Below, one piece after another: positions 1-6,305 of a DNA stretch of 6,348 nt. The position numbers and the translations under genes are program-made. The stretch lies in the NCBI GenBank assembly GCA_016873905.1, contig VGVU01000073.1:1-6348 (forward strand), given 5' to 3'. The DNA comes from Betaproteobacteria bacterium (GTDB taxonomy: Bacteria > Pseudomonadota > Gammaproteobacteria > Burkholderiales > Thiobacillaceae). The notes beneath the pieces were generated by a model. It was not told the origin of the DNA, ran no database searches, and was given only the letters and a program-made list of their open reading frames with translations. Position 1 is the stretch's first letter; every line of letters begins with the position of its first letter.

Positions 1-65
1 TTTTTCAACAAACCCGCCGGCACCTGCCACGCACCAGCGCACATTAGTCCAATTTATCCGTCCGA
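1..65. other. Intergenic DNA downstream of rlmE, cut by the window edge
   Basis: This short stretch follows the rlmE stop codon on the minus strand. In many Beta- and Gammaproteobacteria the next gene in this direction is ftsH, but no hydrophobic FtsH-like N-terminus can be read here. The only minus-strand reading frame is 14 codons from an ATG at 44 to the edge (M C A G A W Q V P A ...), which I do not recognise. I see no convincing terminator: the GC-rich part at about 14-40 forms no clean stem followed by a T-run on the minus strand. Confidence 0.5.
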
Positions 66-686
66 TCAATGCCGCAAGCCGCGTCCCAGCAAATAGACCT
101 CGGTACTCTCGTCACGCGAGGCCTTCGGTTTTCGCGCGGTAACCGCCTTGAATACGCCGCGCATCTGGCGCAGATAATCCTCAAAGCCGGCGCCCTGAAA
201 GACCTTGATCAAGAAGCTCCCCTCCGGACGCAACACCTTCTGGGCAAAATCCAGCGCCATCTCGGCCAAGGCATAACTCTTCGCCTGATCGGACAACAGC
301 ACACCCGTCAAGTTGGGGGCAATATCGGAAAGCACAAGATCGACCGGATGGCCGCCCAACCGCGCCAGAAAATCGTCCAGAACGGCATCGCTGGAAAAGT
401 CTCCCTGCAGGAACTCGACGCCCTTGACCGGCTCCATCGGCAACAGGTCAATGGCAAAGACATGACCGTGGCCCTGAAGGCGCTCACTCACGACCTGGCA
501 CCAACCCCCTGGCGCACTACCCAGATCAACCACGCGAATGCCTTGGCGCAACAAGCGGTCCTTATCCAGAATCTCCATCAGCTTGAAGGCGGCACGGGAG
601 CGATAACCCGCCTTGGTCGCCATCTGCACATAGTGATCGTTAACATGGCGCTGATGCCAGATATGGGTTTTTGCGCTGCGCTTCAC
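66..686 (-). CDS. rlmE: 23S rRNA (uridine-2'-O-)methyltransferase RlmE (RrmJ/FtsJ)
   Basis: SAM-dependent 2'-O-methyltransferase that modifies U2552 in the A-loop of 23S rRNA during late 50S assembly (family knowledge). With the GTG start at 686 the protein is 206 residues, close to the family's usual ~209. Visible features are the basic N-terminus, YRSRAAFKL with the catalytic Lys at about 35, SAM motif I VVDLGSAPGGW at about 52-62, DLLPMEP, a GDF acidic SAM contact near 97, SDIAPN with catalytic Asp at about 121, KVFQG with catalytic Lys at about 161, and a Glu near 196 in STEVYLL. The K-D-K-E tetrad is therefore complete. The frame stays open upstream to 869, but that part lies antisense to yhbY and has no family similarity. 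No in-frame ATG lies nearer, so GTG at 686 is chosen. It has a GAGGAG Shine-Dalgarno at 699-704, at the long spacing of 12 bases. The gene diverges from yhbY. Confidence 0.95.
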   Translation of the reverse strand: MKRSAKTHIWHQRHVNDHYVQMATKAGYRSRAAFKLMEILDKDRLLRQGIRVVDLGSAPGGWCQVVSERLQGHGHVFAIDLLPMEPVKGVEFLQGDFSSDAVLDDFLARLGGHPVDLVLSDIAPNLTGVLLSDQAKSYALAEMALDFAQKVLRPEGSFLIKVFQGAGFEDYLRQMRGVFKAVTARKPKASRDESTEVYLLGRGLRH

Positions 687-719
687 GATGCGACCGAACT
701 CCTCGGGTAAAATGGGGGC
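687..719. promoter_or_regulatory. 33-base divergent gap between rlmE and yhbY
   Basis: The two divergent starts are 33 bases apart, too close for two complete non-overlapping promoters. Elements for each gene must therefore extend into the other's coding sequence. On the plus strand TAAAAT at 707-712 resembles a -10 box. The best -35 candidate, TTCACG at 682-687, sits at the poor spacing of 19 bases inside the first codons of rlmE. If the -10 is real, transcription would begin near 718-720, at or beside the yhbY ATG. I could not identify a promoter for rlmE; it probably lies inside the yhbY 5' end. Confidence 0.35.
699..704 (-). promoter_or_regulatory. Ribosome binding site of rlmE
   Basis: The minus strand reads GAGGAG here, 12 bases before the GTG at 686. 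The spacing is longer than the usual 5-9 bases, but it is the only purine-rich tract near the only start codon that gives a family-length RlmE. It supports the GTG start over the longer open frame. Confidence 0.6.
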
Positions 720-1028
720 ATGAATGCTTCTGCCGCGACAACACTGACTCCGCAACAGCGGAAATTTCTCCGTGCCCAGGCCCACGGGCTGAAGCCCGTC
801 GTCATGATTGGCAACCAGGGGCTCACCGAGGCCGTGATCCAGGAAGCACACCGCTCGCTCGCCGCCCACGAACTGATCAAGATTCGCGTTCTGGGTGATG
901 ACCGTGCCGTCCGCGAGACATGGTTAGCCGAGATCTGTGCCGCCACGGGCGCTGCCCCGGTCCAGCACATCGGCAAACTATTGCTCATTTATCGTCCGGC
1001 AGACACGCCACGACTGCAATTACCGTGA
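720..1028 (+). CDS. yhbY: YhbY family CRM-domain RNA-binding protein (50S assembly)
   Basis: Small single-domain RNA-binding protein of the CRM (YhbY/CRS1) family. It associates with pre-50S ribosomal particles in E. coli and is thought to assist large-subunit assembly. It has 102 residues; the E. coli protein has about 97. Visible hallmarks are LTPQQRKFLRAQAHGLKPVV at 9-28, the RNA-contacting GxxG loop as GNQG at 31-34 followed by LTE, HELIKIRV at 50-57, and the C-terminal GKLLLIYRP at 85-93. The ATG at 720 gives the expected N-terminus, but it lacks a properly spaced Shine-Dalgarno: GGGGG at 714-718 ends one base before the ATG. The gene diverges from rlmE and converges on the DUF4149 gene, overlapping its 3' end by 9 bases. 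The yhbY/rlmE divergent pair is also found in E. coli, which supports the assignment. Confidence 0.95.
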   Translation: MNASAATTLTPQQRKFLRAQAHGLKPVVMIGNQGLTEAVIQEAHRSLAAHELIKIRVLGDDRAVRETWLAEICAATGAAPVQHIGKLLLIYRPADTPRLQLP

Positions 1029-1469
1029 CTTGGCAACGAGGGCCAGACCGAGCAGGCTCTCGATCAGATAGACCACGCTGGACACCCCGTGCCAGGTCTC
1101 AAAACGGTCACGGAAGAGGCTCTCCATGACATCCTTGGGCATCGCCTCGGCCTTCAGTTCCGCGAGGATCGGCTGAATGCCGAAGTATTGCGCCAGGGTC
1201 AACAGCAGCATGGTCAGGGCAATCCAGAAGGCGGCCTGTTTAAAGGCCTGAGCGCCTGAAACCTGTAAACGCGAGAGCAACAAGCCGATACCGCAGGCCA
1301 TCCCAACCCAGCCCATGCCGGCAAACATCTTGCCGGCCAGCAGCCCGGCCAGGGCCCGATCCTCAGGGAGACTGTGAAACAACAACGGCGCCACCAGATA
1401 GCCCACCGCCCACAGGCCACCGACCCACAGAGCCACGGCCCACGCCGAGATCATCTGGCCTAGACGCAT
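1020..1469 (-). CDS. DUF4149 (TMEM205-like) four-helix inner-membrane protein
   Basis: Integral membrane protein of 149 residues with four predicted membrane segments, at about 7-31, 43-65, 78-98 and 128-146. A polar loop of roughly 30 residues separates the last two and ends in RFETWHG at 122-128. A WHG or LHG motif before the last helix, and an N-terminal WVGGLW...APLLF segment, are typical of the DUF4149/TMEM205-like family. The biochemical role is unknown. It starts 6 bases after greA, suggesting operon transcription and translational coupling. No Shine-Dalgarno precedes the ATG at 1469. A second ATG at 1454 has a weak AGG nearby, but the first start keeps the Arg-containing N-terminus common in the family. 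In many Beta- and Gammaproteobacteria this family sits beside greA or yhbY. Its 3' end overlaps convergent yhbY by 9 bases. Family assignment is fairly firm; function is open. Confidence 0.85.
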   Translation of the reverse strand: MRLGQMISAWAVALWVGGLWAVGYLVAPLLFHSLPEDRALAGLLAGKMFAGMGWVGMACGIGLLLSRLQVSGAQAFKQAAFWIALTMLLLTLAQYFGIQPILAELKAEAMPKDVMESLFRDRFETWHGVSSVVYLIESLLGLALVAKSR

Positions 1470-1475
1470 GACCGG

Positions 1476-1952
1476 TCAGATGTAATGCACATCAAGAATC
1501 TCGAAATGGCGCACGCCGCCAGGGGCCTGAACATCGGCCACATCGTCGGCATACTTGCCAATCAAGGCCCGCGCAATCGGCGAGCTCACCGACACCTTGC
1601 CCTCTTTGATGTTGGCCTCATCCTCACCGACGATCTGGTAACGCACCTCTTCGCCCGTCGCGGCATCGACCAACTCCACCGTTGCGCCAAAAACGATACG
1701 GCCCTCGGCATCCAGATGCCGCGGGTCGATGATCTGGGCATTGGACAGTTTGCCTTCCAGTTCCTTGATACGCCCCTCGATAAAGCCCTGACGCTCTTTC
1801 GCCGCATCGTACTCGGCGTTTTCGGACAAATCCCCGTGCGAGCGCGCCTCAGCGATCGCGGCGATCACCGTCGGGCGCTCAACGGATTTCAGATGTTGCA
1901 ACTCGTTGCGCAGCAGATCGGCACCGATCACAGTCAGCGGCACCTTGTTCAT
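1476..1952 (-). CDS. greA: Transcription elongation factor GreA
   Basis: GreA binds the secondary channel of RNA polymerase and stimulates cleavage of the 3' end of backtracked RNA, restarting stalled elongation. The 158-residue length equals that of E. coli GreA. The N-terminal coiled coil spans about 1-75 and carries SHGDLSENAEY at its tip. The two acidic residues that hold the catalytic metal in the polymerase active site are present as Asp41 and Glu44. The signatures ERQGFIEGRI and KLSNAQIIDP follow. The C-terminal FKBP-like domain (about 80-158) contains VFGATV, IVGEDEA and SSPIARALIGK. The ATG overlaps the carB stop as ATGA, and a GAGGGGG ribosome binding site lies within the last carB codons. 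It is thus tightly coupled to carB. E. coli greA is not next to carAB, so carA-carB-greA linkage is a lineage feature. Confidence 0.98.
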   Translation of the reverse strand: MNKVPLTVIGADLLRNELQHLKSVERPTVIAAIAEARSHGDLSENAEYDAAKERQGFIEGRIKELEGKLSNAQIIDPRHLDAEGRIVFGATVELVDAATGEEVRYQIVGEDEANIKEGKVSVSSPIARALIGKYADDVADVQAPGGVRHFEILDVHYI

Positions 1953-4900
1953 ACCGCCCCCTCTTCCAGTTGACGATGCAGCGACTGCAGGTCATAGACG
2001 CTGATCTCGCGCCGCTCCTTCATGCCCTGACAGGCCGCCAACGCCCCGGCCAGCGTGGTGTAGTAAGGCACATTGGCGGCCATCGCGCCGGTGCGAATGG
2101 AGGCCGAATCCTTGGCCCCGCGCTTGTCCTCGACCACATTAACGATCAAGGCCACATCGTGGTTTTTGATCATATCGACAATGTGCGGCCGGCCCTCGCC
2201 CACCTTGTTCACCCGCGTCACCGGGAAACCCGCGGCCTGGATGGCCGTGGCTGTGCCCTTGGTGGCATGGAGATTAAATCCGAGTTCGATCAACAACTTG
2301 GCAACCTCGGCCACGCGCGGATGCTCGGCATCGCGTACCGACAGGCAGACATTGCCCGAGCGCGGCAGTTTGACGCTAGCGGCATATTGCGACTTCAGGA
2401 AGGCCTCGCCAAAGCATCCGGAAACCCCCATCACCTCGCCCGTCGAGCGCATCTCAGGCCCCAGCAGGGGGTCAACGCCCGGAAACTTGCGGAACGGGAA
2501 GACGGCTTCCTTGACCGAGAAATACGGCGGAATGATCTCGCGGGTCACGCCCTGGTCACGCAAACTGCGGCCGGTCATGCAGCGCGCCGCCACCTTGGCC
2601 AGCGGCCGACCCGTGGCCTTGGAGACAAAGGGCACGGTGCGCGAGGCACGCGGGTTCACCTCCAGCACATACACCGCCGCCTTGTCGCCTTCACCCTGAA
2701 TGGCAAACTGCACATTCATCAGACCAATCACATTCAGGGCCCGCGCCATGGCCACGGTCTGCCGGCGGATCTCATCCTGCAAACTATCGGGCAGCGAATA
2801 CGGCGGCAAGGAACACGCCGAGTCACCAGAGTGAATACCCGCCTGCTCGATATGTTCCATGATGCCGCCCATGACCACATCCTGGCCGTCACACAGGGCA
2901 TCGACATCAATCTCGATGGCGTCATTCAAGAAGCGGTCGAGCAACACCGGGGAGTCATTCGAGACCTTGACCGCTTCGCGCATGTAGCGCTGCAGGTCGG
3001 CCTCTTCGTGGACGATCTCCATGGCTCGGCCACCCAACACATAGCTTGGCCGCACCACCAGCGGATAACCAATCTCCTGCGCCAAACGCAGGGCCTCGGC
3101 CTCAGCACGCGCCGTGCGATTGGGCGGCTGACGCAAGCCCAGCGCATTGAGCAATTTCTGGAAGCGTTCGCGATCTTCTGCGGCGTCGATCATGTCCGGC
3201 GAGGTGCCGATGATGGGCACCCCATTCTTTTCCAGATCACGCGCCAGTTTTAGTGGCGTCTGGCCACCATACTGGACGATCACGCCCTTGGGCTTTTCGA
3301 TCCGCACGATCTCCAGCACATCCTCCAGCGTCACCGGCTCGAAATACAGGCGATCCGAGGTGTCATAGTCGGTCGATACCGTCTCCGGGTTGCAATTGAC
3401 CATGATGGTTTCATAGCCGTCCTCGCGACAGGCCATGGCCGCATGGACGCAGCAATAATCAAACTCGATGCCCTGACCAATACGGTTGGGACCACCACCG
3501 AGCACCATGATCTTGTCACGCTGGGTCGGCTGCGCCTCGCACTCCTCCTCGTAGCAGGAGTACAGATAGGCGGTAGAAGTCGAGAATTCAGCGGCACAGG
3601 TATCCACCCGCTTGTACACGGGGTTGACGCCCAGTTCCCAGCGGCGCGCCCGCACAGCGTGCTGGTCAGTGCCCAGCAGAGTCGCCAGGCGGCGGTCAGA
3701 GAAACCGGCCCGCTTGAGCTGATACAAGGCATCGCGTTCGAGGGCATGCAAGGCCTGGCCGCGCACGCCATCTTCCTGACGCACCAGATCGGCAATCTGA
3801 ACCAGGAACCATGGATCGATCTTCGAATAGCCAAACACCTCATCCACAGTCAGGCCAATACGGAAGGCATCTGCCACATAAAAGAGACGGTCAGCACCCG
3901 GGTTGCCCATCTCTGAAACGATGACATCGCGCTCGCGGGTCTTTTCATCAAGCCCGTCCACACCGGTTTCCATGCCCCGCAGGGCCTTTTGCAACGACTC
4001 CTGGAAGGTACGGCCCATGGCCATCACCTCACCCACCGACTTCATCTGCGTGGTCAGGCGGTCGTTGGCCTGCGGAAATTTTTCGAAGGCAAAGCGGGGA
4101 ATCTTGGTGACGACATAGTCGATGGACGGTTCAAACGAGGCTGGCGTCGCGCCGCCGGTAATCTCGTTCTGCAGCTCGTCCAGGGTATAGCCTACCGCCA
4201 GCTTGGCCGCGACCTTGGCGATCGGGAAGCCGGTAGCCTTGGAGGCCAAGGCCGAAGAACGCGAGACGCGCGGATTCATCTCGATCACCACCATGCGACC
4301 ATCGTTCGGATTGATCGAGAACTGCACATTCGAGCCGCCGGTATCAACGCCGATCTCACGTAACACGGCAATCGAGGCATTGCGCAGGATCTGATATTCG
4401 CGGTCGGTCAAGGTCTGCGCCGGGGCCACGGTGATGGAATCGCCGGTGTGCACACCCATCGGGTCGAGGTTCTCGATCGAACAGATGATGATGCAGTTGT
4501 CCTTGTGATCGCGCACCACCTCCATCTCGTACTCTTTCCAGCCGAGCAAGGACTCCTCGATCAGGAGCTCATGGGTGGGCGAGGCCTCGAGGCCGCGTTC
4601 GCAGATCTCGACGAACTCTTCCATGTTGTAGGCAATACCACCGCCGCTCCCGCCCATCGTAAACGAGGGCCGGATAATGGTCGGGAAACCGACCACCGCC
4701 TGAACCTGCAGGGCCTCGACCATGGAATGGGCAATGCCGGAGCGCGCCGAACCCAGGCCAATCTTGGTCATGGCCTGCTTGAACTTCTCCCGGTCCTCGG
4801 CCTTATCAATGGCGTCGCGCTTGGCTCCGATCATCTCCACGCCAAACTGCTCCAGAACACCGTTGGAGGCCAGATCGAGCGCACAGTTCAGCGCGGTCTG

Positions 4901-5176
4901 ACCGCCCATGGTCGGCAGCAAGGCATCAGGGCGTTCCTTTTCAATGATCTTCGCGACCGTCTGCCAGTTAATCGGCTCGATGTAGGTCGCATCGGCCATC
5001 TCCGGGTCGGTCATGATGGTCGCCGGATTGGAGTTGACCAGGATGACGCGATAGCCCTCTTCCTTGAGCGCCTTGCAGGCCTGGGCGCCGGAGTAATCAA
5101 ACTCGCAGGCCTGACCGATGATGATCGGGCCGGCGCCAATAATAAGAACGGACTGAATATCTGTGCGCTTAGGCAT
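1949..5176 (-). CDS. carB: Carbamoyl-phosphate synthase large subunit CarB
   Basis: Large, ammonia-using subunit of glutamine-dependent carbamoyl-phosphate synthetase. It uses two ATP to turn bicarbonate and CarA-supplied ammonia into carbamoyl phosphate for pyrimidine and arginine synthesis. It has 1075 residues (E. coli 1073). Domain order: carboxyphosphate ATP-grasp half (about 1-400), with Arg129, Arg169, Glu215, His243, Gln285, Glu299 and Asn301 at the E. coli positions; oligomerisation domain (about 400-550), slightly shorter after GLRGMETG-like sequence; a second homologous ATP-grasp half (about 553-935), with VLGGGPNRIGQGIEFDY, VVRPSYVLGGRAMEI and EVNPRASRT; and an MGS-like allosteric domain (about 936-1075). 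In the last, T972, T975, K991 and N1013 match E. coli nucleotide-pocket residues, but K954 is replaced by H952 and T1016/T1017 by V1014/V1015. The ATG overlaps carA by 8 bases and follows a good AGGAG. No frameshift is seen. Confidence 0.99.
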   Translation of the reverse strand: MPKRTDIQSVLIIGAGPIIIGQACEFDYSGAQACKALKEEGYRVILVNSNPATIMTDPEMADATYIEPINWQTVAKIIEKERPDALLPTMGGQTALNCALDLASNGVLEQFGVEMIGAKRDAIDKAEDREKFKQAMTKIGLGSARSGIAHSMVEALQVQAVVGFPTIIRPSFTMGGSGGGIAYNMEEFVEICERGLEASPTHELLIEESLLGWKEYEMEVVRDHKDNCIIICSIENLDPMGVHTGDSITVAPAQTLTDREYQILRNASIAVLREIGVDTGGSNVQFSINPNDGRMVVIEMNPRVSRSSALASKATGFPIAKVAAKLAVGYTLDELQNEITGGATPASFEPSIDYVVTKIPRFAFEKFPQANDRLTTQMKSVGEVMAMGRTFQESLQKALRGMETGVDGLDEKTRERDVIVSEMGNPGADRLFYVADAFRIGLTVDEVFGYSKIDPWFLVQIADLVRQEDGVRGQALHALERDALYQLKRAGFSDRRLATLLGTDQHAVRARRWELGVNPVYKRVDTCAAEFSTSTAYLYSCYEEECEAQPTQRDKIMVLGGGPNRIGQGIEFDYCCVHAAMACREDGYETIMVNCNPETVSTDYDTSDRLYFEPVTLEDVLEIVRIEKPKGVIVQYGGQTPLKLARDLEKNGVPIIGTSPDMIDAAEDRERFQKLLNALGLRQPPNRTARAEAEALRLAQEIGYPLVVRPSYVLGGRAMEIVHEEADLQRYMREAVKVSNDSPVLLDRFLNDAIEIDVDALCDGQDVVMGGIMEHIEQAGIHSGDSACSLPPYSLPDSLQDEIRRQTVAMARALNVIGLMNVQFAIQGEGDKAAVYVLEVNPRASRTVPFVSKATGRPLAKVAARCMTGRSLRDQGVTREIIPPYFSVKEAVFPFRKFPGVDPLLGPEMRSTGEVMGVSGCFGEAFLKSQYAASVKLPRSGNVCLSVRDAEHPRVAEVAKLLIELGFNLHATKGTATAIQAAGFPVTRVNKVGEGRPHIVDMIKNHDVALIVNVVEDKRGAKDSASIRTGAMAANVPYYTTLAGALAACQGMKERREISVYDLQSLHRQLEEGAV
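1957..1963 (-). promoter_or_regulatory. Ribosome binding site of greA inside carB
   Basis: The minus strand reads GAGGGGG here, followed by CGGT and the greA ATG. It is embedded in the codons for the carB C-terminus (EEGAV). Together with the ATGA overlap it lets ribosomes finishing carB restart on greA. Confidence 0.75.
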
Positions 5177-6305
5177 GTTTGGACTCCTGCATCATGCGCA
5201 CGAAGCGATCAAATAAATAACTCACATCATGGGGGCCTGGGCTGGCCTCCGGGTGACCCTGGAAGCTGAAGGCCGGCACATCGGTGCGGACAATGCCCTG
5301 CAGCGAACCGTCGAACAGCGATTTGTGGGTGGCGCGAAGATTGGCCGGCAAGCTGTCCGCATCAACGGCAAAACCGTGGTTCTGGCTGGTAATCAAGACC
5401 CGCTTCGTGTCCAGATCCTGGACCGGATGGTTGGCTCCATGATGACCAAACTTCATCTTTATCGTCCGGGCACCGGAGGCCAGCGCCAATAACTGATGAC
5501 CCAGGCAGATGCCCATGGTCGGGACCTTGGCAGAGAGAATTTCCTGAATGGCGCGAATAGCGTAATCGCAAGGCGCCGGATCGCCGGGCCCGTTGGACAA
5601 CAAGACACCATCGGGGCGCATCGCCAACACCTCGGCGGCCGGAGTCTGCGCCGGCACAATGGTAAGACGACAGCCGCGCGCGGCCACCATGCGCAGGATA
5701 TTGCGCTTGACGCCATAGTCATAGACGACCACATGATGCGGGAGCTCGGGGTTCGAGACAAAACCCTGACCCAGAACCCACTCCCCCTCTACCCAGGACT
5801 CAACCTGAGTCCGCGTGACCACCTTGGCCAGATCCAGCCCATTGAGGCCAGGGAAAGCGCGAGCCAACTCCATCGCCTTGGACTCATCCAGCGAACCGGC
5901 GAGCACACAACCATTTTGCGCACCTTTTTCGCGCAGGATACGGGTCAGGCGGCGGGTATCAATACCGGCGATACCCACGACATTCCGGCTCCGAAGATAT
6001 TCATCCAGGGGCTGCGTGGAACGAAAATTGCTGAGGGTCAGCGGAAGGTCACGAATAACCAAGCCCGCCGCATGAACTTGCGGCGATTCCTCATCTTCCG
6101 GATTGGTGCCGACATTACCAATGTGCGGATAGGTCAGGGTCACGATCTGCCTTGAATAGGAGGGATCGGTGAGGATCTCCTGATATCCCGTCAAAGCCGT
6201 GTTGAACACCACCTCGCCGACGCCAACGCCCACGGCGCCAATAGAATAGCCCTTGAAAACCGATCCATCGGCGAGCGCGAGGAGGGCGGGGGTTTTACTA
6301 GACAA
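5169..6305 (-). CDS. carA: Carbamoyl-phosphate synthase small subunit CarA (glutaminase)
   Basis: Class I glutamine amidotransferase subunit that hydrolyses glutamine and channels ammonia to CarB. With a TTG start at 6305 it has 378 residues (E. coli 382). The N-terminal CPSase small-chain domain (about 1-150) shows GEVVFNTALTGYQEIL, DPSYSRQIVTLTYPHIGN and REKGAQNGC. The C-terminal glutaminase domain (about 190-378) has LSNGPGDPAPCDY, nucleophile Cys267 in GICLGHQLLALA, KFGHHGANHPV, QNHGFAV, and His351 and Glu353 in FQGHPEASPGPHD, so the triad is intact. The first in-frame ATG is about 145 codons in, so a non-ATG start is needed. TTG at 6305 gives the family N-terminus and has AGGAG 5 bases upstream. 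Another TTG at 6347 would add 14 residues with no family match. The end overlaps carB by 8 bases. In relatives dapB often lies upstream, outside this window. Confidence 0.97.
   Translation of the reverse strand: MSSKTPALLALADGSVFKGYSIGAVGVGVGEVVFNTALTGYQEILTDPSYSRQIVTLTYPHIGNVGTNPEDEESPQVHAAGLVIRDLPLTLSNFRSTQPLDEYLRSRNVVGIAGIDTRRLTRILREKGAQNGCVLAGSLDESKAMELARAFPGLNGLDLAKVVTRTQVESWVEGEWVLGQGFVSNPELPHHVVVYDYGVKRNILRMVAARGCRLTIVPAQTPAAEVLAMRPDGVLLSNGPGDPAPCDYAIRAIQEILSAKVPTMGICLGHQLLALASGARTIKMKFGHHGANHPVQDLDTKRVLITSQNHGFAVDADSLPANLRATHKSLFDGSLQGIVRTDVPAFSFQGHPEASPGPHDVSYLFDRFVRMMQESKHA
5184..5188 (-). promoter_or_regulatory. Ribosome binding site of carB inside carA
   Basis: The minus strand reads AGGAG, 7 bases before the carB ATG at 5176. 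It lies within the last codons of carA (MMQESKHA). The strong match and spacing fix the carB start and support coupled synthesis of the two subunits. Confidence 0.8.

Noticed and set aside
1..44. Minus-strand open frame from ATG at 44 running off the edge, possibly the next gene (ftsH)
   Set aside because: Only 14 codons are visible, there is no good ribosome binding site, and the residues do not resemble an FtsH N-terminus.
69..710. Plus-strand open frame of 213 codons opposite rlmE, ending just before yhbY
   Set aside because: Antisense to an rlmE with all catalytic residues intact, and its translation resembles no family I know.
687..869. Upstream extension of rlmE by 61 codons to an ATG at 869
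   Set aside because: The extension overlaps yhbY in antisense and would exceed the family length; the GTG at 686 gives 206 residues and has a GAGGAG upstream.
1036..1063. Weak inverted repeat CGAGGGC...GCTCTCG as a terminator at the yhbY/DUF4149 convergence
   Set aside because: Imperfect stem with a long loop and no T-run on either strand.
1970..3253. Plus-strand open frame of 427 codons opposite carB
   Set aside because: It lies wholly antisense to an intact, highly conserved carB, is rich in His, Arg and Gln as expected for a shadow frame, and shows no recognisable domain.
4448..5269. Plus-strand open frame of 273 codons opposite the carB 5' part and carA end
   Set aside because: Shadow of the conserved carB reading frame in GC-rich DNA, with no family motifs; it crosses the carA/carB junction.
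5496..6155. Plus-strand open frame of 219 codons opposite carA
   Set aside because: Antisense to intact carA with shadow-like composition and no motif.
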